From the NCBI GenBank assembly GCA_036558125.1, contig DATBGE010000090.1, positions 1 through 17,619 on the forward strand: a stretch of DNA of 17,619 nt, given 5' to 3'. Both the position numbers and the translations under genes were made by a program. Of this stretch, positions 8,376 through 16,021 are shown in pieces. This stretch comes from DATBGE01 sp036558125. GTDB taxonomy: Bacteria > Gemmatimonadota > Gemmatimonadetes > Gemmatimonadales > GWC2-71-9. Position 1 is the stretch's first letter. Each line of letters begins with the position of its first letter. Under the pieces are notes generated by a model. That model was not told where the DNA came from. It was given only the letters and a program-made list of their open reading frames with translations, and did no database searches.

Positions 8376-10811
8376 GTGAATACGCTGTTGCAGAATCTGC
8401 GCTACGCCGCGCGCCAGCTCCGCAAGAGCCCGGGCTTCACGACCACGGCGGTGCTGACCCTGGCCCTCGGCATCGGAGCCAACAGCGCGATTTTCTCGGT
8501 GATCAACGCTACGCTCCTGCGCCCCCTGCCGTATGCCGACCCCTCCCGCCTCGTCACGGTCGAGCACCACTACCCGAGGCTCAACGACCTGCACGCCCCG
8601 GTTTCGGTCCCGGGGTTTCTGGATTACGAGTCGCAGAAACAGATCTTCCAGCATGCCGCGGTGGAGACCGGTTGGGCTCCTACTCTGACCGGCCGGGGAG
8701 ATCCGCAGCGGGTCATCGCCAGCCGGGTCACGGGAGACTACTTCGCCACCTTCGGAGTGGGCGCCGACCTGGGCCGGACCTTGAGTCCGGAGGAAAACGA
8801 GTCGGGGCGCGAGAAGGTCGTGGTGGTGAGCAATTCCTTCTGGAAGCGGGTCCTCGGAAGTGAGCGTGCCGCGCTGGGCCAGCGAATCATTCTGGACGGA
8901 GAGAGTTACGAAATCGTGGGGGTGATGCCCGCGGGGTTCAAGGACTTCTTTAACCGGAACGGAGAACTCTGGACACCCATCGTATTCACGCCCGCCCAGA
9001 AGGATCCCGACGGATTCACCAATGAGTTCCTGAACTTTACCGGGCGCCTCGCGCCGGGCGCGACGTTCGAACAGGCCAAGGCAGATATTGCCGCCCACGG
9101 CGTGAGCCTCCGGACCGACTTCCCCAACCGGTTCCCACCTGATTGGGGACTGGTGATGACCACGCTGGACGAAAAGGCCGCCGGCCCGATCCGGACCGCG
9201 CTCTACATACTGCTCGCTGCAGTCGGCTTTGTGCTGCTCATTGGCTGCGCCAATGTGGCGAACCTCCAGTTGGCGCGAGCGGCGAGTCGTACCCGGGAGA
9301 TCGCCGTCCGGGTCGCGCTCGGCGCATCACCCACCAAGCTGATCGGCCAGCTGCTCACCGAGAGCGTGCTGCTCGCCGTGATCGGCGGGGGCCTCGGCCT
9401 GCTGCTCGCGGTCTGGGTTGTTCCTGCCCTTCTGGCGCTTAATCCGGGTAACCTGCCACCCACCGAGGAAATCCGGGTCAACGGCACGGTATTGCTCTAC
9501 ACCCTGGCGCTCTCGGTCTTCACCGGCCTCCTCTTCGGCATCATGCCGGCCCTGCAGCTGGCGCGGACGGATCTCCACGACACGCTCAAGGAAGGCGGGC
9601 GAGGCAATTCGGGGGACCGGCGTGGTCTCGCGATCCGGCGCGGTCTCGTTGTGGCAACGGTGGCGCTGGCCCTTACGCTGCTCGCCGGTGCCGGCCTCCT
9701 GGTCAAGAGCTTTGCCCGTCTGGTCGGCGTAGATCCGGGCTTCAAGCCCGATCATCTCCTCACCTTCAACATCTCCCTCCCGCGACTCCGCTACAACAAC
9801 GACACGCTGCAGATCGAGGCGTTCGAGCGGATCACGAGCGCACTGGCGGCCTTGCCGGGCGCGACCCAGGTCGGCGCCACGTCGACGCTGCCCTTCGGTG
9901 GCCAATGGTCCACAGGGAGCTTCAACGTCGAAGGCTATCAAGCGCCGAAGGACACGCCAGGTCCCTGGGGAGACCAGCGCGTCGTCACTCCGAATTTCCT
10001 TCCGGCTCTTGGCGCGCCGCTTCTCAAGGGACGCCAGTTCGGCCCCGAGGACAGGGCTGACGTCCCCCGAGTCGTGATCGTGGACCAGGAGATGGTCAAT
10101 CGCTACTGGCCCAAAGAGGATCCGATCGGAAAGCGGATCACCTTCAACAACCTGACCGACTCTACGATCAGCTGGCTCACCGTGGTTGGTGTAGTGGGGC
10201 ACACCAGTCACGAAGGGCTGGACGCCCAGCGTCGAGTTCAGATGTACTTCCCGCTGCAGCAGGTGGCGGTCAACTCGATGGACTACGTCATCCGGACTAC
10301 AGGCGACCCCAACGGCTTGTTGCCGAGCGTCAAGTCAGCCGTGCGGGTGATTGATCCTGATCTTCCATTCTCGAGAGTCTCGACGATGGAAGCCCTGGTC
10401 GAGCAGTCCACCGGTCCGCGGCGCTTCTCGATGCTGCTGCTCGGCCTGTTCTCGCTCCTCGCGGTAGGACTCGCGTCGATCGGCCTCTACGGCGTCATGT
10501 CGTACAACGTGACGCAGCGTTCCCGCGAGCTCGGCGTGCGTCTCGCGCTGGGAGCCGCAACCAGGGATCTGCTTGGTCTCGTGCTCCGGCAGGGCATGCG
10601 GCTCGTGGTGATCGGTGTCGTAATTGGACTGATCGCCGCTCTGGCCGCGACGAGACTGCTTCGAAGCATGCTCTTCAATGTGAGCAGTACCGATCCGGTC
10701 ACCTTCATCGTCATCGCGCTGCTTCTCCTCGGTGTCTCACTGCTGGCGATCTGGATTCCCGCCAGGCGGGCGACGAAGGTAGATCCGATCATCGCGCTGC
10801 GGGCGGAGTGA
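8376..10811 (+). CDS. Duplicated MacB/FtsX-type permease (ADOP family), permease 2
   Basis: This 811-residue protein starts at GTG 8376. TM1 at about 21-44 carries TLALGIGANSAIFSVIN. A first periplasmic domain follows with the SVPGFLDYESQ motif. TM2 is near 275-300 (LLIGCANVANLQLA), with a coupling stretch REIAVRVALGAS. TM5 is near 421-445, followed by the second periplasmic domain. TMs near 683-709, 739-762 and 774-794 end the second FtsX unit, whose coupling motif is RELGVRLALGAA, and the tail is RATKVDPIIALRAE. The motif set (SVPGFLDY, MYFPLQQ) groups it with permease 3 rather than 1 or 4. The gap to permease 1 is only 25 bp and has no heptamer array. The conserved codons around 8457-8476 are identical for 20 nt to permease 3. 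Function is inferred from family only: a membrane-spanning partner of the 5164-5874 ATPase. Confidence 0.9.
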   Translation: MNTLLQNLRYAARQLRKSPGFTTTAVLTLALGIGANSAIFSVINATLLRPLPYADPSRLVTVEHHYPRLNDLHAPVSVPGFLDYESQKQIFQHAAVETGWAPTLTGRGDPQRVIASRVTGDYFATFGVGADLGRTLSPEENESGREKVVVVSNSFWKRVLGSERAALGQRIILDGESYEIVGVMPAGFKDFFNRNGELWTPIVFTPAQKDPDGFTNEFLNFTGRLAPGATFEQAKADIAAHGVSLRTDFPNRFPPDWGLVMTTLDEKAAGPIRTALYILLAAVGFVLLIGCANVANLQLARAASRTREIAVRVALGASPTKLIGQLLTESVLLAVIGGGLGLLLAVWVVPALLALNPGNLPPTEEIRVNGTVLLYTLALSVFTGLLFGIMPALQLARTDLHDTLKEGGRGNSGDRRGLAIRRGLVVATVALALTLLAGAGLLVKSFARLVGVDPGFKPDHLLTFNISLPRLRYNNDTLQIEAFERITSALAALPGATQVGATSTLPFGGQWSTGSFNVEGYQAPKDTPGPWGDQRVVTPNFLPALGAPLLKGRQFGPEDRADVPRVVIVDQEMVNRYWPKEDPIGKRITFNNLTDSTISWLTVVGVVGHTSHEGLDAQRRVQMYFPLQQVAVNSMDYVIRTTGDPNGLLPSVKSAVRVIDPDLPFSRVSTMEALVEQSTGPRRFSMLLLGLFSLLAVGLASIGLYGVMSYNVTQRSRELGVRLALGAATRDLLGLVLRQGMRLVVIGVVIGLIAALAATRLLRSMLFNVSSTDPVTFIVIALLLLGVSLLAIWIPARRATKVDPIIALRAE

Positions 10812-10813
10812 GA

Positions 10814-10883
10814 CAGTACCTAGTACCTGGTACCGAGTGCTCGGTAGTGGGCAATGAGCTAGCTAACAGCTAACGGCTAACGG
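10814..10883. repeat. Degenerate heptamer array in the permease 2-3 gap
   Basis: Ten consecutive 7-bp steps can be drawn without slippage. Three TACC units come first (CAGTACC, TAGTACC, TGGTACC), then GAGTGCT at 10835, three decayed units, and CTAACAG, CTAACGG, CTAACGG at 10863-10883. TAA occurs at 10864, 10871 and 10878, one in each frame. GTACCGAGT (10830-10838) and AACGGCTAA (10872-10880) recur exactly in the next gap. The remaining bases to 10900 show only GGTGG as a poor SD. Confidence 0.85.
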
Positions 10884-10900
10884 CCGAACCGGTGGTTCCG

Positions 10901-13375
10901 ATGACACTCGCCAACGACATCCGGGTCGCGCTCCGCTCGCTGCGCCGCTCGCCCGGCTTCACCATCGCCGCGGTGACCACCCTGGCCCTCGGCATCGGTG
11001 CCAACACCGCGATTTTCAGCGTCATAGATGGCGTCCTGCTCCGTCCCGCACCGTTTCCCCACATCGATCGGTTGGCGATGGTGTGGGAGACCGATCGCAA
11101 GAGCGGTACGACGAGGGAACCTGCCTCGGTTCCCGACTTTCTGGATTTTCAGCAGCGGAGCAGGCAGTTCAGCACGCTCGCCGCGTTCGCCGCGCAGGAG
11201 GTAAGCCTCACTCCGCAGGACGCCGAGCCTTCGCGGCTTGCCGCGCTGGCCGTGAGTCACGAATACCTCGGGCTCACCGGGATCACGCCCATCGTCGGCA
11301 GGGGCTTCGGCGCCGAAGACGATCGTCCCGGCGGCCCTGAAGTGGTGTTGATCGGCGAGGGACTCTGGCAGCAGCTCTATTCCCGGGATCCCCACGCGGT
11401 AGGCCGGACCATCCGGATCGATGACGTCGAGAGGACCATCATCGGTGTGGTTCCTTCCACCGCGGACTTCGGAACACTCCAGGTTCTGAGCGCAGCAGAC
11501 TATGGAAAGGGATTCGCGTCTCGTGGGGGCCAGGTGCGGGTCGAGCTCTGGGTGCCGCTGCGCGCGGATCCCCAGAGTTATCCGCGCCACACCCATCCCA
11601 TTTTTGTCGCGGGCCGCCTTGAGGGGGCAGCGGGAATCGGTGCCGCACAACAGGAGATGGGTGAAATTGCGGCCGACCTCGAGAGACAATATCCCGTTAA
11701 CGACGCGCGCGGGGTCTTCATCGAGCCGCTGGCCCATGTCGTCTTCGGTCCGGTCCGGCCGGCTCTCATCGTGCTCATGGGCGCCGTCGCCCTCGTGCTC
11801 CTCGTCGCGTGTGCCAACGTTGCCAGCCTGCTTCTCGCCCGAGGGTCGGAACGACTCCGTGAGGTGACGGTGCGGACCGCGCTGGGGGCCACGACCCGTC
11901 ACCTCGTCCGGCAGTTCCTGGTTGAGAGCCTCCTGCTCACCGGGTGTGGAGCACTGCTCGGCCTCCTCCTCGCGCAGGAGGGGCTCGATCTGCTGCTCGC
12001 GCTCGCTCCGGCCGATATCCCGCGAGTCGGTACCGTCGGCATCGACGGAAGAGTCCTTGCGGTCACGCTGGGAGTGACGGTCTTCATCGCGGTGTGCTTC
12101 AGTCTGCTCCCCACTTTTCAAGCCACTCGAGTCAACCTGCAATCCGCGCTCCAGGGCGAAGCCAGCCGGAGTGCGTCGGCCGGGCTCGGGCACCGCCGGT
12201 TCCGAGCGGCGCTGGTAATCAGCGAGCTGGCACTCGCGGTCATGCTGATGGCAGGAGCAGGCGTGCTGATTCGCAGTCTCTGGCGGCTGAGCCAGGTAGA
12301 CCCGGGATTCAACGCAGCGGGAGTCCTCAAGGCCGAGTTCCAGCTACCGACCAGTCGCTACCCCAACGACTACTCGAAGTGGCCACGCTGGCCCGCCACT
12401 CATGGGTTCAACGACGAATTGCAGCGGAGGGCTGCTGGCTTACCAGGCGTCGAGGCGGTGACGATAGCGGGTAACCATCCACTCGATGCGGGCTTCACCA
12501 GTTCCATCAGCGTCGTGGGTCTGGAAGCCGAGGCGCACGACTGGCCCGAGCCGACCATTCGCCAGGTGGATGCCGAGTATCTCAAGACGCTACGGGTTCC
12601 CCTGCTGGCGGGTCGGAATATCGCCCGGACGGATGATGCCGAAGGCACGCCGGTCGTGGTGATTAACGAATCCGCGCAGCGACGCTTCTTCGGGTCGCTT
12701 CCTCCCCTTGGCCAGAAGATTTCCTTGTGGGGTGCCGACCGGACTGTCATCGGCATCGTCGGCAACGAGCGCTTTCACGGCTTGGCGGAGGACTCGCCGC
12801 CAAGCGTCTACCTGCCCCGCGCCCAAGCGCCGAGCAGTGGAGGCAGTCTGCTGATACGCACGACCGGCGATCCTGCGTCACTTGCACCAGCCATTCGCCG
12901 AATCGTGGCCGAGCTTGATCCCTCGCTGCCGCTGTTCGGTGTTGAACCGCTCAGTCGTACCCTTTCCAATTCGATCGGCCAGCGGCGTTTCACCATGCTC
13001 GTTCTAGGGGCATTCGCGGCGGTTGCATTGCTGCTCGCGATGGTGGGTGTGCATGGGGTGCTTACCTACACCGTGACCCAGCGAACCAGGGAAATCGGAA
13101 TTCGGATGGCGCTGGGTGCCGATCGCTCTCGGGTGCGAGGGCTTATCCTCGGCCAGGGAGTCACCCTGGTGGCGGGTGGACTGCTCCTGGGCCTGATCGG
13201 CGCTTTCGCCATCACTCGAATGCTCAGGGCCCTGCTTTTCGGAGTGAGTCCGACCGATCCGGGCACGTTCCTGGGCGTTGCCGTGCTGTTGGCGGTGGTG
13301 GCGCTGATCGCGAGTTATCTCCCGGCGGCTCGTGCGGCACGGGTGGATCCGGCGGTGTCGCTCAGGAGTGAATGA
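10901..13375 (+). CDS. Duplicated MacB/FtsX-type permease (ADOP family), permease 3
   Basis: This 824-residue protein carries TM1 (about 22-44) with TLALGIGANTAIFSVID. The first periplasmic domain has SVPDFLDFQQR. TM2 lies near 287-312 (LLVACANVASLLLA), TM3 near 341-365, TM4 near 385-406 and TM5 near 436-461. The second periplasmic domain is followed by TMs near 697-723, 753-775 and 790-809, and the tail ARAARVDPAVSLRSE. The coupling motifs are REVTVRTALGAT (a variant of the usual REIAVR) and REIGIRMALGAD. Both periplasmic domains carry extra loops: about 185-215 (LQVLSAADYGKG) and a tryptophan-rich one near 485-500 (SKWPRWPATHG). Start: ATG 10901 gives MTLANDIRVALRSLRR, matching permease 4 exactly in register. 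An in-frame GTG at 10892 would add three residues and has no SD. It follows a heptamer array. Substrate unknown. Confidence 0.9.
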   Translation: MTLANDIRVALRSLRRSPGFTIAAVTTLALGIGANTAIFSVIDGVLLRPAPFPHIDRLAMVWETDRKSGTTREPASVPDFLDFQQRSRQFSTLAAFAAQEVSLTPQDAEPSRLAALAVSHEYLGLTGITPIVGRGFGAEDDRPGGPEVVLIGEGLWQQLYSRDPHAVGRTIRIDDVERTIIGVVPSTADFGTLQVLSAADYGKGFASRGGQVRVELWVPLRADPQSYPRHTHPIFVAGRLEGAAGIGAAQQEMGEIAADLERQYPVNDARGVFIEPLAHVVFGPVRPALIVLMGAVALVLLVACANVASLLLARGSERLREVTVRTALGATTRHLVRQFLVESLLLTGCGALLGLLLAQEGLDLLLALAPADIPRVGTVGIDGRVLAVTLGVTVFIAVCFSLLPTFQATRVNLQSALQGEASRSASAGLGHRRFRAALVISELALAVMLMAGAGVLIRSLWRLSQVDPGFNAAGVLKAEFQLPTSRYPNDYSKWPRWPATHGFNDELQRRAAGLPGVEAVTIAGNHPLDAGFTSSISVVGLEAEAHDWPEPTIRQVDAEYLKTLRVPLLAGRNIARTDDAEGTPVVVINESAQRRFFGSLPPLGQKISLWGADRTVIGIVGNERFHGLAEDSPPSVYLPRAQAPSSGGSLLIRTTGDPASLAPAIRRIVAELDPSLPLFGVEPLSRTLSNSIGQRRFTMLVLGAFAAVALLLAMVGVHGVLTYTVTQRTREIGIRMALGADRSRVRGLILGQGVTLVAGGLLLGLIGAFAITRMLRALLFGVSPTDPGTFLGVAVLLAVVALIASYLPAARAARVDPAVSLRSE

Positions 13376-13385
13376 GAGAGTAGTG

Positions 13386-13455
13386 AAGTACCGCGTACCG
13401 AGTACTGAGTGCTAACCGCTAACTGTTGATCGCTGCCCGCGAACGGCTAATGGCT
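13386..13455. repeat. Degenerate heptamer array in the permease 3-4 gap
   Basis: Ten 7-bp steps stay in register: AAGTACC, GCGTACC, GAGTACT, GAGTGCT, then AACCGCT, AACTGTT, two decayed units, AACGGCT and AATGGCT. A related GAGTAGT lies one base out of register at 13378. TAA at 13413, 13420 and 13448 covers all three frames. The order, TACC-type words then GCTAAC-type words, is the same as in the 10814 array. The 14 bases between the array and ATG 13470 contain no Shine-Dalgarno sequence. Confidence 0.85.
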
Positions 13456-13469
13456 GATCTGACTCCCGT

Positions 13470-15932
13470 ATGACGCTCGCCAACGACCTCAAGTACGCCC
13501 TGCGTTCCCTGCGACGGACGCCCGGTTTCACGGCGGCGGTCGTCATCACGCTGGGGCTGGGCATCGGCGCTAACACGGCCGTCTTCAGTATCGCGAACGG
13601 CATCCTGTGGCGCCCGGTTCCAGGCAAAGATCCCGACCGCCTGATGGTCATCGTCGCCAGGAACCGGGCTCAGAACAGCTTCTTCGACTACTCCTACGCA
13701 GACTATGAGGATTTTCGGCGCGACGCCTCCGCGTTCGAGGATGTCGCGGCCTATTACCCGGCACCGGTCAGCCTCAACAGTCAGGACCGTAACGACAGAA
13801 TCTGGGCCGAGCTGGTGAGCCCGAATTACTTCGGCGTGCTCGGGGTCACTCCGATCGAGGGGCGAGGCTTTCTCCCCGAGGACGGACCGAATTCGGGTGC
13901 GGCACCGGTTGCCGTCGTGAGCGACCGCTTCAAGCGCCGCATTGCTCCAACCGGATCCTCGGTGCTCGGCCAGGCGGTTCGGCTGAACGGTCAGGCGTTC
14001 ACGATCGTCGGGGTCGCGCCGCACGGATTCCGCGGAGTGTACCACGCGCTGTTCGGCCCCGATGTCTGGCTGCCGGTATCGACCTTCGACGTGGTTTCGC
14101 GCGGGGTACCCGGGTCGTTGCTGGCTCGCGGTACCAACTCCTTTCGCCTCATGGGCCGCCTGCGTCCCGGGGTCTCCTTCGCCCAGGGTAACTCGGCGGT
14201 CGCCGCGATCGGTCGGCGGCTGGAGCGCGACTACCCGGTCACCAACGCCGGATTCGATGCTGTCGCCCTGCCGGAGCTCAAGTCTCGACCGGAGCCGGAT
14301 GCCGCCGGAGGATCGACGCTGGCCGCCCGCGCCTTTCTCGTCGTCGTGGGACTCGTCCTGCTGATCGCCTGCGCCAACGTGGCCAATCTGCTGCTTGCTC
14401 GCGCCGCCTCGCGCCGTAAGGAAATCGCGCTCCGGCTCGCGTTGGGCGCCGGGCGTCTCCAACTGGTGCGGCAGCTACTGATCGAGAGCGCCGTGCTCGG
14501 TCTCCTGGGCGGCGCGCTCGGTATGGGTCTCGCCATCTGGGCGACCGCCGCCCTCGGCAACGGGTTCCACGCGCCGAGCGACATTCCCTTTCAGGTGGAC
14601 TTCAGTCCTGACCGCCGAGTCCTCTGGTTCACGCTCGGCGTCTCGCTCCTGACCAGCCTGGTGTTTGGACTGGTGCCGGCACTGCAGGCGGCTCGCCCCG
14701 AGGTGGTCGGCGCGCTCAGGAATGAGCCCGCGCTGCGTCACGGATCGAACCGGTCACTCCTGCGGGGCGGGCTGGTGATCACTCAGGTCGCTCTCTCCTG
14801 CGTCCTGCTGATCGGAACCGGCCTCATGCTCGAGACACTGCGGCAGATGAAGCGGCTCGATCCAGGGTTCGATCCCCGGAACGGGCTCCTGGTCTCGGTC
14901 TCACCATCACTGCTGGGATACGACCAGCGTCAGGGCGAGAACTTCTATCGCCGAATGCTGGATGAGATTCGTCAGACCCCCGGTGTGCAGGGCGCGACGC
15001 TGGCGCAGTATGTCCCGCTCGAATTCAGCGCCAATGGTGGCGGACTCTTCATCGCGGGTCGGGAGAACGACCAGAAGAGTCAGGGCGGAGATCCCACCTA
15101 TTGGAGCGTCGTCGAGCCGGGCTACCTCGGGTTGATCGGGACCCGGCTGCTCGACGGTCGCGACTTCAGCCCGCAGGACGATTCCATGGCGCCGCGTGTC
15201 GCGATCGTCAATCAGACCCTGGCCCAGCGTTACTGGCCTGGAACGTCGGCGATCGGAAAGACCGTTCGGCTCAACGCGATGAGTGGCCCGCCGATCGAGA
15301 TCATCGGAGTGGCCGCCGACGGCAAGTACCGGGGACTCGAGGAGCGCCAGCTTCCTTATCTCTATCTGCCGCTGAGCCAGAACTATACCGGCAACGCCAC
15401 TCTGGTCGTTCGGAGCTCCAGTGATCCCCTCGCGCTGCTTCCCGCGGTGAGGGAGGCGATCCATCGGGCCGACCCGGACATGCCGGCGTTCGATACCAAG
15501 ACGATGCAGCAACTGATCGAGGGCAGGGCACTGCTGGGCCCGCGCTTCGCCGCCGGGCTCGCCGGCGTGTTCGGTCTTCTCGCGCTGGGGCTCGCGATGG
15601 TCGGGTTGTACGGGCTCATCTCGTACTCCGTGTCGCGGCGCACCCGGGAGATGGGGATTCGTATCGCGCTGGGCGCGCCGCTTCGATCGGTTCGCGGCAT
15701 GGTCGTGGGCGACGGGTTCCGCGTTGCGGCGATCGGAATCGTGCTGGGTACTGCTGCGGCGGCCGCCCTCACTCGCGCAGTTCGAAGCCTGTTCTTCGGG
15801 ATGAATCCGAGCGATATGCGGCTCCTCCTCCTGGTGCCTCTGATGCTGGTCCTGATGGCGATCCTGGCGAGCTACATCCCGGCCCGGAGGGCGACGAAGG
15901 TGGACCCGATGGTCGCGTTGCGCGCGGAATAG
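13470..15932 (+). CDS. Duplicated MacB/FtsX-type permease (ADOP family), permease 4
   Basis: This 820-residue protein has TM1 at about 22-44 with TLGLGIGANTAVFSIAN. Its first periplasmic domain begins with an aromatic-rich stretch (FFDYSYADYEDFRR, then AAYYPAP, about 68-97). TMs lie near 286-310, 338-362, 384-405 and 433-457, followed by the second periplasmic domain and TMs near 693-719, 749-771 and 785-803. The coupling motifs are KEIALRLALGAG and REMGIRIALGAP, and the tail is RATKVDPMVALRAE. SYADYEDF, DGKYRGLEE and LYLPLSQ match permease 1 (SYPDYLDF, DGKYETLGE, FYLPLSQ) rather than its neighbours. ATG 13470 is the start that aligns with permease 3 (MTLAND in both). No SD precedes it. Stop is TAG, whereas permeases 1-3 end in TGA. 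Substrate unknown. Confidence 0.9.
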   Translation: MTLANDLKYALRSLRRTPGFTAAVVITLGLGIGANTAVFSIANGILWRPVPGKDPDRLMVIVARNRAQNSFFDYSYADYEDFRRDASAFEDVAAYYPAPVSLNSQDRNDRIWAELVSPNYFGVLGVTPIEGRGFLPEDGPNSGAAPVAVVSDRFKRRIAPTGSSVLGQAVRLNGQAFTIVGVAPHGFRGVYHALFGPDVWLPVSTFDVVSRGVPGSLLARGTNSFRLMGRLRPGVSFAQGNSAVAAIGRRLERDYPVTNAGFDAVALPELKSRPEPDAAGGSTLAARAFLVVVGLVLLIACANVANLLLARAASRRKEIALRLALGAGRLQLVRQLLIESAVLGLLGGALGMGLAIWATAALGNGFHAPSDIPFQVDFSPDRRVLWFTLGVSLLTSLVFGLVPALQAARPEVVGALRNEPALRHGSNRSLLRGGLVITQVALSCVLLIGTGLMLETLRQMKRLDPGFDPRNGLLVSVSPSLLGYDQRQGENFYRRMLDEIRQTPGVQGATLAQYVPLEFSANGGGLFIAGRENDQKSQGGDPTYWSVVEPGYLGLIGTRLLDGRDFSPQDDSMAPRVAIVNQTLAQRYWPGTSAIGKTVRLNAMSGPPIEIIGVAADGKYRGLEERQLPYLYLPLSQNYTGNATLVVRSSSDPLALLPAVREAIHRADPDMPAFDTKTMQQLIEGRALLGPRFAAGLAGVFGLLALGLAMVGLYGLISYSVSRRTREMGIRIALGAPLRSVRGMVVGDGFRVAAIGIVLGTAAAAALTRAVRSLFFGMNPSDMRLLLLVPLMLVLMAILASYIPARRATKVDPMVALRAE

Positions 15933-15943
15933 CGGAAGCAGAA

Positions 15944-15992
15944 AGGACTGAGTACTGAGCAATACCGAGGACCGAGTCCTCAGGGCCAGTCC
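15944..15992. repeat. Degenerate heptamer array with a small perfect hairpin in the permease 4-5 gap
   Basis: Seven 7-bp steps read AGGACTG, AGTACTG, AGCAATA, CCGAGGA, CCGAGTC, CTCAGGG, CCAGTCC. GAGTACTGAG at 15950-15959 is identical to 13400-13409 in the previous gap. GAGGAC-CGA-GTCCTC at 15967-15981 is a perfect 6-bp inverted repeat with a 3-base loop. No T-run follows it. Stops occur in all three frames across the gap (TGA 15949, TGA 15956, TAG 15999). Confidence 0.75.
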
Positions 15993-16011
15993 CCCTACTA
16001 GTAACTGACAT

Positions 16012-16015
16012 GAGG
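16012..16015 (+). promoter_or_regulatory. GAGG, likely Shine-Dalgarno for a GTG start of permease 5
   Basis: GAGG lies 6 nt before GTG 16022. The GTG start yields VTFIHDIRLALRG, which is in exact register with MTLANDIRVALRS of permease 3. The ATG at 16010 in the same frame has no SD and would add four residues that no paralogue has. Confidence 0.55.
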
Positions 16016-16021
16016 CTGGAC

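Noticed and set aside
10815..10884. CRISPR array
   Set aside because: Units are 7 bp, degenerate and contiguous, with no spacers and no cas genes.
10877..12193. 438-codon minus-strand ORF antisense to permease 3
   Set aside because: Charged, repetitive translation with no domain. The plus frame has clear TM and FtsX motifs over the same bases. The same argument applies to the long minus ORFs at 8124-9098, 9327-10211, 13419-14462 and 14907-16028.
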